From the NCBI GenBank assembly GCA_946223075.1, contig CAMILZ010000002.1:45127-109126 (forward strand): a stretch of 64,000 bases of DNA. The letters are read 5' to 3'. The notes below the pieces were generated by a model that searched no databases, was not told the origin of the DNA, and worked only from the letters and a program-made list of their open reading frames with translations. The position numbers and the translations under genes are program-made. Numbering within the stretch: position 1 is the first letter of the stretch; every line of letters starts with the position of its first letter. Source of the DNA: an uncultured Dermabacteraceae bacterium. GTDB taxonomy: Bacteria > Actinomycetota > Actinomycetes > Actinomycetales > Dermabacteraceae. Positions 33,292 through 39,831 of the stretch are shown piece by piece.

Positions 33292-34054
33292 TGGAAGTCT
33301 CCCAGGGGATGAAACGGGCAGGGGTGTTGAAGTGCTCAGGCTCGAGGCCGGGCAGGCACTGCGCGCCGGGTGTGGGCAGGTGGCCACGGTCGAGGCAGCG
33401 GTGGCACGAACGGCATAGGGGCATGTAGTCGCGTGGCTGTGTGGAGTAGAGCGAGCCGGTGGCGGCGGTAGCTGTGCCAGCGCCGGGGCGTAGTGCCCAC
33501 TCTTCCGCACGTTTTGGGCAGGCGAGGCAGCGATACGTGGCAACGGGGCCATATGCGGCTATACAGCGCGAGTGTGCGGCTGTGTAGCCCACGCTGTCGC
33601 CAGCGAACCGGGCGCGATTACGCCAGGCGCTATTAGGTGGTGGGCCGATTCGCTCGCAGGCGCCCGCGTAGTGCGTACGGCAAAGCGCTTGGGCCGTGTA
33701 TTCGGTAAAGCGCGTACACCCTTGCACTCTGCAAGGAGGGCGCAGTGCGAACTGCACGCGCTGGGACTTGGGAACTTTTACAGCTCTGGGTGCCGTTTCG
33801 CACCATTCGAGCCAATAATGGTCAATTTTCTCAGCTCTGCGATTTTTCGCCGATTTTACCCGGTTTATTGAGGTGGCCGGGTGTGGATTATGGGGGCTTA
33901 TGTTGAGTTGCGGTATTGGCAGCCCTGCCATTTTTTTTGGGCGGTTCGGGGGGGATTTTTCCGTCGACCGCGGGGTGGAGCGGTAGCGCTGTGTCAAAAA
34001 AACCCCGCTGGAACTTGCGGTGCTCACGTTCGGTTCTGTGCTGGAAGTGTTCAT
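33284..34054 (-). CDS. HNH-like zinc protein of the mobile element
   Basis: Protein of about 256 residues if started at ATG 34054; the frame is open further upstream to 34177 and no start has a good ribosome site, so the N-terminus is uncertain. The first 60 residues are low-complexity. A first cysteine cluster (CRVQGCTRFTEYTAQALCRTHY) is followed by a second with TYRCLACPKRAEEWALRPG and YMPLCRSCHRCLDRGH. The pattern C-x-x-C, EWA, Y-x-P-L-C-x-x-C-H matches the HNH-type zinc modules found in many actinophages. It could be a nicking endonuclease or a regulatory DNA-binding protein. It overlaps the downstream integrase start by 8 nt. Confidence 0.65.
   Translation of the reverse strand: MNTSSTEPNVSTASSSGVFLTQRYRSTPRSTEKSPPNRPKKMAGLPIPQLNISPHNPHPATSINRVKSAKNRRAEKIDHYWLEWCETAPRAVKVPKSQRVQFALRPPCRVQGCTRFTEYTAQALCRTHYAGACERIGPPPNSAWRNRARFAGDSVGYTAAHSRCIAAYGPVATYRCLACPKRAEEWALRPGAGTATAATGSLYSTQPRDYMPLCRSCHRCLDRGHLPTPGAQCLPGLEPEHFNTPARFIPWETSNV
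33910..33921 (+). repeat. Element-specific 12-bp motif GCRRTATTGGCA
   Basis: Copies in the same orientation lie at 33910-33921, 34329-34340, 34421-34432 and 36305-36316. Two sit just before the ends of the HTH and Xer-like genes. Confidence 0.6.
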
Positions 34055-34343
34055 AGTTATCTCATTCGTGCAGTCAAGGTGAGGTGCTGGGATTGCCTGC
34101 CTCTGACCAACTCGCGCAGTGTTTCGCTCGTTGCAGTTCGTCGCGCCGATTCGCTCAAAGTTCCTGCGCTGGTACACCGTCCAGGCCCGCGCGAAGCGCG
34201 CTTACTCTCACGCCGCGAACGTGCAGCCGCAAGGGCAACTAAGCCCCGCAATTTCTCTCGCGCGTACTGTTCTTACGCTGGTACTTAACTAGTGAGTGTG
34301 AGTGTTCGTGTAAGTGTGAGTGAAGGGTGCAATATTGGCACCG

Positions 34344-34391
34344 GTGCAGGCAGGTGTGCAGTCACTAGTGCAGGCAGGTGTGCAGTCACTA
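34344..34391. repeat. Two tandem 24-bp direct repeats
   Basis: Two identical 24-bp units, 34344-34367 and 34368-34391, each starting GTGCAGGCAGG and ending AGTCACTA. They reach into the stop codon of the HTH gene. The gap 34178-34343 also has a run of GTGAGTGT-like words and no gene. Iteron-like in appearance. Confidence 0.75.
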
Positions 34392-35189
34392 GTGCGCGGT
34401 AGAAATAGGCGGGGGCGCTTGCGGTATTGGCAAACCGTGGTCAGGGGTGCCTTTATCGCAAGGCATTGAAATTTCAGGGGGCAGGTGTAATCGGTAAAGG
34501 GCGGGTGTCTGAGCGTAGGGTGCGCGCACCTTTGTGACGAGGGGGCCGCGCCTAAATTCCACACCGTCCAGGGTGTAGGTGTCTGGGCGGGTCAGGGTGG
34601 CGATCGAGCGATAAATGGTGCGGGGGCCGCCCCCGGTGAGGTCGCACAGATCCCGCACGCTTATTTCGATTTCAATACCGTCGCGTGAAGCGACGGCAAG
34701 TAGCGAGAGTATTTCTCTGGTGCTGTGCGTGAGAGGAATATGGCTTACGGCATTGAGATATTCAACGGCGGGCCGGTTCGAGTCAATTTCAAAGACTGGG
34801 CGCGCAGCCGGGTCGATATCTTCCAGTTTCCAATTGAGGGCAAAACGCGCATGCCGCGGTGCTGACTTGGGCGAGCTTTTGCGGGCGGAACTCAGGCGCC
34901 TGAGCGCAGGCGGGATCCCTTCCTTAGGGGAGTTGAGAAGCGCGGCAAGCGCATGGTTATACGTGCTCTCACTCAGTCCGGTGAACTGCGATACTCGAAG
35001 GAAACCGGGGGCAGCGCTCTGTATCCTCCCCTGTTCATCTGGCCAGCTAAAACACATAAAAGCAAGGAGCACTAAACGGGCAGATGGCTGTTTGTAGTGT
35101 TTCATCCCGGCGAGTACGGGCAAGTGCCAAGGACGCGCGCCACTGTCGATCCGAATCCATTGTTCGGGGGGCAAGGTGGTGGCGCTCAT
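34389..35189 (-). CDS. Helix-turn-helix protein of the mobile element
   Basis: Protein of 266 residues, not assigned to a named family. The N-terminal part SARLVLLAFMCFSWPDEQGR and SQFTGLSESTYNHALAALLNS looks like a winged-helix pair as in replication initiators and phage DnaD-like proteins. A second HTH-like stretch reads TREILSLLAVASRDGIEIEISVRDLCDLTGGGPRTIYRSIATL. It could be the replication or regulatory protein of the element. Its start overlaps the stop of the excisionase-like gene (ATGA). Its end coincides with the iteron-like 24-bp repeats, a possible binding target. Confidence 0.6.
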   Translation of the reverse strand: MSATTLPPEQWIRIDSGARPWHLPVLAGMKHYKQPSARLVLLAFMCFSWPDEQGRIQSAAPGFLRVSQFTGLSESTYNHALAALLNSPKEGIPPALRRLSSARKSSPKSAPRHARFALNWKLEDIDPAARPVFEIDSNRPAVEYLNAVSHIPLTHSTREILSLLAVASRDGIEIEISVRDLCDLTGGGPRTIYRSIATLTRPDTYTLDGVEFRRGPLVTKVRAPYAQTPALYRLHLPPEISMPCDKGTPDHGLPIPQAPPPISTAH

Positions 35190-35650
35190 GCGATCCTGCC
35201 TGCCATAGCGCCCGCGGTGGCGGCTTTGGAGTTGGTGTTAATGAACTCTGCAATATCTTGCGGCCGGTAGCGCTTGAGGCGCGGGCCTGCATAGCCCACG
35301 CGCACGGCTTGGGCAGCGGTGAGGCGGCTCAGGGTGGAGTAACCGATCCGTAGCCAGGTGCAGGCCTCGCGGTGGGAGATGAGGCGGGCACGCTCAAAAC
35401 TTTTGGCGGCCTCTGTGACCTGGTGAGCGATAAGCGCGGGAACACCGTCGGTGTTTGTCGCGTAGTCCTCGAGCGTAGAGGCGCGGTAAAGGATCCTTCC
35501 CGCCACCTTCACATGCGGCAAAAGCCCTTGGTCAGTGTGGCGGTAGAGCGTTTGCGGGTGACACGCGAGGATTTCAGCGGCCTCTGCCACGGTGTTGAGG
35601 CTTAGGCAGGCAGGGATAGGTAGGGGGTGTGTGGGGTTTTGGGTAGGCAT
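35186..35650 (-). CDS. Excisionase-like protein with two HTH-17 domains
   Basis: Protein of 154 residues. Residues about 15-60 (LSLNTVAEAAEILACHPQTLYRHTDQGLLPHVKVAGRILYR) form a MerR/Xis-type winged helix. Residues about 90-140 (LISHREACTWLRIGYSTLSRLTAAQAVRVGYAGPRLKRYRPQDIAEFI) form a second. Doubling of the domain is unusual for Xis proteins, which are mostly single. A role in directing excision by one of the three recombinases is inferred from position. It overlaps the next gene by 4 nt. Confidence 0.75.
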   Translation of the reverse strand: MPTQNPTHPLPIPACLSLNTVAEAAEILACHPQTLYRHTDQGLLPHVKVAGRILYRASTLEDYATNTDGVPALIAHQVTEAAKSFERARLISHREACTWLRIGYSTLSRLTAAQAVRVGYAGPRLKRYRPQDIAEFINTNSKAATAGAMAGRIA

Positions 35651-35718
35651 ATCTTTCTCCCTGGCCGCCAGGTGGGCAGGGGAGTGTATGCCGGTGAGAG
35701 TTCAGGTGTGGCGCGCTC

Positions 35719-36282
35719 TTAGGCGGCCAAAGTAAAGGCGCGGCGAACACCTGCAACCGGCGAGGCCGGTGCAGGCGGGGCAGCGGTAAGGGTGCACGTG
35801 GTGAGTGCAAGCGCCTGAGGCGGAGGAGGAGGGGGCGGTGGGGCGCTGGGGTGGCGGGCTGTAACCGCTAGTGCGAGCGCCTCGCCCATAAGCGCCTCGA
35901 GGGCATGCAGCAGGGCGCCCGCGAGCGTATCGCGGTGGGCTTTCGCGTCCACAACGGCGAAAATTATGGCTTGGATGAGGTGCTCAGCCACGTCCCGGTA
36001 AAAGTGGCGGGCAAGCACACTTGCGGCATGGTCGTGGGGAATGTTTCGCGTATCTCTACCACCAATTGCGGCCACGGTTCTGGGGTGACGGCGCTGGTGC
36101 CTGTTACCTCGAGGCGCGTCAATTCCGAGAATTTCGTGCAGCTCGTCCAGGCTCGAGAGTGGTTCAGTATCGAGGATTTCATGCGCGTTCAAGTCCAGCA
36201 CCGCGGGGGTGCTGGCGTTCAACTCTGGCGCGCTTTGCATACGGTTCACTATACGTACCTGCCCAGGCTTATGCCGCGTCAA
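35719..36282 (-). CDS. Hypothetical protein with proline run
   Basis: Protein of 187 residues if read from TTG 36282, which overlaps the stop of the Xer-like gene; an ATG at 36240 gives 173 residues. The centre contains an Ala-rich helical segment (HFYRDVAEHLIQAIIFAVVDAKAHRDTLAGALLHALEALMG). A run of eight prolines follows and the tail is Ala/Pro-rich. No family is recognised. The position between recombinase and excisionase genes suggests an accessory role, nothing more. Confidence 0.55.
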   Translation of the reverse strand: MTRHKPGQVRIVNRMQSAPELNASTPAVLDLNAHEILDTEPLSSLDELHEILGIDAPRGNRHQRRHPRTVAAIGGRDTRNIPHDHAASVLARHFYRDVAEHLIQAIIFAVVDAKAHRDTLAGALLHALEALMGEALALAVTARHPSAPPPPPPPPQALALTTCTLTAAPPAPASPVAGVRRAFTLAA

Positions 36283-37562
36283 GTACGGCGCGGCGATGTT
36301 TCTTGCGATATTGGCAGTGGCCTAGGCAGTTCAACCTGGCTGAGCGCGTCCACCACGGGCCACAATTCGCTGACGTCTAGGCCCACATATCTCTGGGTGA
36401 CGGCCGGGGACGTATGGCCTAGTAGGCGCTGCACGGCGAACAGATCCCGGCTCACGCGGTAGGCGGTGGTGGCGTAACGGTGACGTAAGGAGTGCAGTGT
36501 GCGGTTTTTGGGCAGGGCAGCGGCGGCCAGGTCGCCCACGGTGCGCGGGGTGAGGTGGCCGAGCGGCGTGGGCGAGGTAAACAGATATCCGCTCTCACAG
36601 CGCCCGATTTCACGCGCGAGCGAGTCAGGTATGGGCACTGTGCGCTCACGGGCGCCTTTGCCATGTACGAGGAGCACCACGCGGCCCTCGAGTGTGCGCA
36701 CGTCCCGGGTGTGAAGCTGCGCTATTTCGGCGCGGCGTAGCCCGGCCTCAGCTGCGAGGCGCAGAATAAGCGCTGTGCGTGGCGGTGCCTGGGATAGGGC
36801 CGCGGCGAGTTCGTCGTCAGGGATAGGGCGAGGCAGTCCACGCGGTGCGCTAATGGTGGGCAGGCGTTCGGCGGGGCTTTGCTCGAGGTGGCCAGCGGCA
36901 ACGGCCCATGCATAGAAGCTGCGCAGGCTTGCGCGGCGTGAGCGGCGTGTTTCAAGGCTTAGGGATGTTTGGCACGCCAGATACTGCAAGAGTTCGGCGG
37001 TGGTGACCTCCCACGGGGTGGTATCTGCCTGGTGACGGGCAAAGCGGGCTAATTCCTGGCGGCGTGTTTGCCGTGTCGTATCGGGCCGACCTTGCACGAG
37101 GAGGAATTGGTCAAAGGCGCCTAGCGGTTCGCGCCAGGCGGCGGGCACGGCAGCGCGGGCCGGGCCGCGAGGTCGAGCAGGGGCAGGCCCAGCGGGTGGC
37201 ATATCGATAGGCCGCGCGATCGGCAGCGCAAGCGCGGGGTTATTCTCCACGTGCCCGGCGTTTTTCGCCCATGCATAAAAGCGGCGCAGGCTCGCCCGGC
37301 GAGAGCGCCAGGTGGCGGGGGCAATATCCTCACGTGCAAGCCAGGCCAAAAGAGTGCCAGAGGTGAGGCTAAAGGGGTTCATACGCGCAAACGATGAGCG
37401 CAGGGCGGAGATATGGCCCATGAGGGTGCGGCGGGTGGTTGAGGCAAGGCCCTCAGCAGCGAGGCTAAGGTCAAACATGGTGGCGTAGTACGTCCACAGC
37501 TCGCTGGCCTCGAGGGCCTCGAGCATGGCAGCCTCACGTGCAGTAGGTGTTGGTTGAGTCAT
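36279..37562 (-). CDS. Xer-like tyrosine recombinase with duplicated core-binding domain
   Basis: Protein of 427 residues. Two SAM-like core-binding domains stand in tandem. The first (about 15-115) ends RRASLRRFYAWAKNAGHVENNPALALP. The second (about 145-240) ends RRASLRSFYAWAVAAGHLEQSPAERLP. The catalytic domain has Arg in EAGLRRAEIAQL, Lys in VHGKGARERTV, LHSLRHRYAT, LLGHTSPAVTQRY with the nucleophile Tyr. A second N-terminal domain is not usual in XerC/D (about 300 residues). It lies 12 bp downstream of the long integrase in the same transcriptional direction and overlaps the next gene. Partner recombination with the integrases is possible. Confidence 0.88.
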   Translation of the reverse strand: MTQPTPTAREAAMLEALEASELWTYYATMFDLSLAAEGLASTTRRTLMGHISALRSSFARMNPFSLTSGTLLAWLAREDIAPATWRSRRASLRRFYAWAKNAGHVENNPALALPIARPIDMPPAGPAPARPRGPARAAVPAAWREPLGAFDQFLLVQGRPDTTRQTRRQELARFARHQADTTPWEVTTAELLQYLACQTSLSLETRRSRRASLRSFYAWAVAAGHLEQSPAERLPTISAPRGLPRPIPDDELAAALSQAPPRTALILRLAAEAGLRRAEIAQLHTRDVRTLEGRVVLLVHGKGARERTVPIPDSLAREIGRCESGYLFTSPTPLGHLTPRTVGDLAAAALPKNRTLHSLRHRYATTAYRVSRDLFAVQRLLGHTSPAVTQRYVGLDVSELWPVVDALSQVELPRPLPISQETSPRRT

Positions 37563-37574
37563 GGCGAGCTCTTT

Positions 37575-39293
37575 CTATGCGCGGCGCAGGAGGGTGAGGT
37601 GGCCGCGCCGGGGCGCAGCCGTGTGGTGAGTAGGGGCGGGGATCCACGGCGGCGCGGCGGGCAGATATTCGGCCGGGTTAGAGCTGGCCTCGCCCCGCGT
37701 TACGGCGCGGCGGTAAAAGACTTCGAGGGCCTGCACGTAACTGAGGTACTCATGGGCCTGCACCTGGGCCTCAAGGATTCGTGCCAGATCCTCGCTCGAG
37801 AGATCCCACGGGCCTTGCGTGGGCGCGCTATCGGCCACGACTTGCACACGCGCCAGCGCCTTACGGATCCGTTGAGAGTCCAGGCCCAGATCCTCAAGCG
37901 CCCGGCGCTCAGTGTCGAGGGCTGTGCGCCACGCGGCTGACGGCTCAGGCGGGCCGGGTGTGCGTGGTGGTTCGGGTGTGGGTGGGGTGGCGAGTGTGTT
38001 GAGTTGTTGGGCGATCCATTGGTCGCGGTTGTGGCTTGCGTGTTGGTAGATGGCGGCGGCGCGTGTGGTGGAGTGGCCTATGCGGTGTTGGAGTTCGGCG
38101 GTGGTGGCTCCGGCTTGGGCGGCGAGGGTGGCGCCGGTGTGGCGTAGGTGGTGCCAGGTCATATCGGGGCGGCCGATTGTTTCGCGTGGTTCTTTGAGGA
38201 TTCGGGCGCGTATGGGTGCGGTCAGGGGTGTGCCTTTGGGTGTGGTGAAGAGGAGGGCGTGGGGTTGTGTGGGGTAGGTGTTGAGGTGTTCGTGGAGGGC
38301 TGTGGTGACGGTGGCGGGCAGGGTTATGGTGCGCAGGCTTGCTTGGGTTTTGGGTGGGCCGAAGGCGGGGGGTTGTCCTGAGATTTCGGTGAGGGTGCGG
38401 GTGACGGTGACGGTGTGCTCGTGGAGGTTGAGGTCTTGGGGGCGTAGGGCGAACAGTTCGCCGGGGCGTAGTCCTGCCCAGGCGGCGAGGAGGACGGCGG
38501 CGCGGTAGCGGTGTGGGACGGCGTTTGCGAGGGCGTGGACTTGTGCGGGTGTCAGGGGAAGGCGTTCGTGGTGCGGGGCCGTTGCAGCGCCTCTAATCCT
38601 CGCGGGGTTCGCCGGGATAAAGCCGTCTTCAAAAGCCCGATTGAGCACGGCGCGCACGAGCGTGTAGGCGTGGCTTGCCACGGTGCGCCCGGCGTGTGGA
38701 TCCTCAAGCGGCGGCGCCGGGGTAGGCGCCCCGGCCGCTTGCCATGCGTGCAATACCTCAGGCGATAAGCGCCCCGTGGATTTCACCGCAAGCCCCGCAG
38801 CTTGCGCCCACAGTCTCGCCGGGTGCTGACGGGCAGCAAGGCTCGCGGCGCGGCGCTGCATAGTACGCTCGCGGGCAGTTTCGAGCACGGCGGCGTGCCA
38901 GGTGCGGATGAGGTGGGGGGTGAGCTGGCTGAGTTGGTAGGTGCCGAGTGTGATGGGGGTGCCCTCGAGGTCCACGGGGTTGAGGATGTAGTGGTGGGCG
39001 GTGCGGCGGTAGAGATCGAGGGTGCGGGGTCGAAGTCGCTCGCGTTCAGTGTGCAGGTACTGGGTGAGGTATTCGGCCAGTGTCATGGTGCAGGGGATGA
39101 CGGCGGCGGTGTTGCCTGCGAGCAGTTCGCCGCGGGTTTTGGCGAGGAATTCGGTGGCCTCGCGGCGTGTGGTGAAGGTGTGCGGGGCTGAGATTCGACG
39201 GCCGTCAGGGCCGGTGAAGCGGGCGCGGTAGCGGCCGCTGGGCAAGCGGTCTACCTGACCAAACTCACGGCGCGGTTGCGTAGTCATGTGCAT
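37575..39293 (-). CDS. Tyrosine integrase, long copy with C-terminal core-binding-like domain
   Basis: Protein of 572 residues from ATG 39293; a second ATG three codons downstream has better spacing from AAAGG. Residues about 10-440 match the short integrase almost exactly, including all catalytic residues. After TPPTPEPP comes an extra domain of about 115 residues (ALARVQVVADS, APTQGPWDLSSEDLARIL, YVQALEVFYRRAVTRGEASSNPAEYLP). It resembles the core-binding domain of the adjacent Xer-like protein (TPWEVTTAELLQYLA, FYAWAVAAGHLEQSPAERLP). A core-binding domain behind the catalytic domain is not a known integrase arrangement. The gene is next to the right attachment site and is the likely primary integrase. 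Confidence 0.92.
   Translation of the reverse strand: MHMTTQPRREFGQVDRLPSGRYRARFTGPDGRRISAPHTFTTRREATEFLAKTRGELLAGNTAAVIPCTMTLAEYLTQYLHTERERLRPRTLDLYRRTAHHYILNPVDLEGTPITLGTYQLSQLTPHLIRTWHAAVLETARERTMQRRAASLAARQHPARLWAQAAGLAVKSTGRLSPEVLHAWQAAGAPTPAPPLEDPHAGRTVASHAYTLVRAVLNRAFEDGFIPANPARIRGAATAPHHERLPLTPAQVHALANAVPHRYRAAVLLAAWAGLRPGELFALRPQDLNLHEHTVTVTRTLTEISGQPPAFGPPKTQASLRTITLPATVTTALHEHLNTYPTQPHALLFTTPKGTPLTAPIRARILKEPRETIGRPDMTWHHLRHTGATLAAQAGATTAELQHRIGHSTTRAAAIYQHASHNRDQWIAQQLNTLATPPTPEPPRTPGPPEPSAAWRTALDTERRALEDLGLDSQRIRKALARVQVVADSAPTQGPWDLSSEDLARILEAQVQAHEYLSYVQALEVFYRRAVTRGEASSNPAEYLPAAPPWIPAPTHHTAAPRRGHLTLLRRA
37962..39269. repeat. 1.3-kb direct repeat, right copy
   Basis: Partner of 31972-33279. 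Both copies are on the same strand, so recombination between them would remove 5990 bp containing five genes. Confidence 0.9.
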
Positions 39294-39307
39294 GGGCCTT
39301 TCGCGTC

Positions 39308-39326
39308 AGTCCCACGAAGTCCCACG
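39308..39326. promoter_or_regulatory. Right-end candidate integrase arm sites
   Basis: AGTCCCACG at 39308-39316 and 39318-39326, the same 10-bp spacing as at the left end, just upstream of the long integrase start. Confidence 0.55.
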
Positions 39327-39361
39327 ACACGCCGCAAATTTTACGGTTCCTTGGGAATTGC

Positions 39362-39407
39362 CAAAGGCCCAGGTCTTGAGCTTTTTAGCCTGTGACCTGG
39401 GCCTTTG
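39362..39407 (-). terminator. 14-bp perfect hairpin after tRNA-Gly
   Basis: CAAAGGCCCAGGTC pairs with GACCTGGGCCTTTG around 18 bases. It lies 3 bp after the tRNA 3' end and inside the element, so the element seems to supply a terminator to the tRNA. Its arms also contain the GCCCAGGTC arm-site word. Confidence 0.65.
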
Positions 39408-39409
39408 AG

Positions 39410-39453
39410 TGGAGCGGGTGACGGGAATCGAACCCGCGTAATCAGTTTGGAAG
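39410..39453. repeat. Right attachment site within tRNA-Gly
   Basis: 44 bases identical to 31648-31691, covering CCA, the acceptor 3' strand, T arm and anticodon loop side of the tRNA. Confidence 0.92.
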
Positions 39454-39483
39454 ACTGAGGCTCTACCATTGAGCTACACCCGC
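39410..39483 (-). tRNA. tRNA-Gly (anticodon TCC)
   Basis: Acceptor GCGGGTG pairs with CACCCGC, D arm GCTC/GAGC, anticodon loop CTTCCAA with TCC, T arm GCGGGTTCGATTCCCGT, and the 3' CCA is encoded. It is the integration target of the mobile element. Confidence 0.96.
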
Positions 39484-39512
39484 GAGAAGCGCCCGAAGCA
39501 CTTCAGGGAACT

Positions 39513-39541
39513 ATCTTGCCACATGCCGCGCTGTGTCCCAA
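39513..39541 (-). promoter_or_regulatory. Candidate tRNA-Gly promoter
   Basis: On the minus strand TTGGGA (39541-39536) and CAAGAT (39518-39513) are spaced 17 bp, 29 bp before the tRNA. Confidence 0.45.
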
Positions 39542-39624
39542 GGTGAGCGTGGGGAGGGTGATGCATGCATCTCGTCACATCGCGCAACCCTTGCCCGAGC
39601 GCCCTCAGGCGGCGGCGGGTAAAC

Positions 39625-39653
39625 TTGGTGGGGTTGCCATCACGGCCTACGTT
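39625..39653 (+). promoter_or_regulatory. Candidate tRNA-Pro promoter
   Basis: TTGGTG at 39625-39630 and TACGTT at 39648-39653 with a 17-bp spacer, 30 bp before the tRNA. Confidence 0.5.
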
Positions 39654-39683
39654 GGCCGCACGGCCTTGACCGGGGTGCAGCAC

Positions 39684-39757
39684 CGGGATGTAGCTCAGCT
39701 TGGTAGAGCATCCGCTTTGGGAGCGGAAGGTCGCAGGTTCAAATCCTGTCATCCCGA
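39684..39757 (+). tRNA. tRNA-Pro (anticodon TGG)
   Basis: Acceptor CGGGATG pairs with CATCCCG, anticodon stem TCCGC/GCGGA with loop TTTGGGA, T arm GCAGGTTCAAATCCTGT. Discriminator A, no encoded CCA. The trigger factor gene follows after 74 bp. Confidence 0.96.
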
Positions 39758-39831
39758 CGTCGCAGGGGCCGCCTCACGGCGCCCCGGTTACCGACTTTGA
39801 AATACGAGAACTACTACGAGGAGACTTGCAC

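Larger units (their letters stand above)
31648..39453 (-). mobile_element. Integrative element in tRNA-Gly(TCC), about 7.8 kb
   Basis: A 44-bp direct repeat of the 3' part of tRNA-Gly bounds the region. The intact tRNA is at the right end and the displaced fragment at the left. All seven genes lie on the minus strand and are tightly packed: a tyrosine integrase, an HNH-like gene, an HTH gene, an excisionase-like gene, an orphan, a Xer-like recombinase with doubled core-binding domain and a second integrase. There is no recognisable relaxase, FtsK/TraB, capsid or cargo gene. The chromosomal dispersed motif was not seen inside. Confidence 0.9.

Noticed and set aside
33292..33552. N-terminal extension of the short integrase
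   Set aside because: Pro/Thr-rich sequence inside the HNH gene; the other integrase copy starts at the equivalent MSKRREF-like position.
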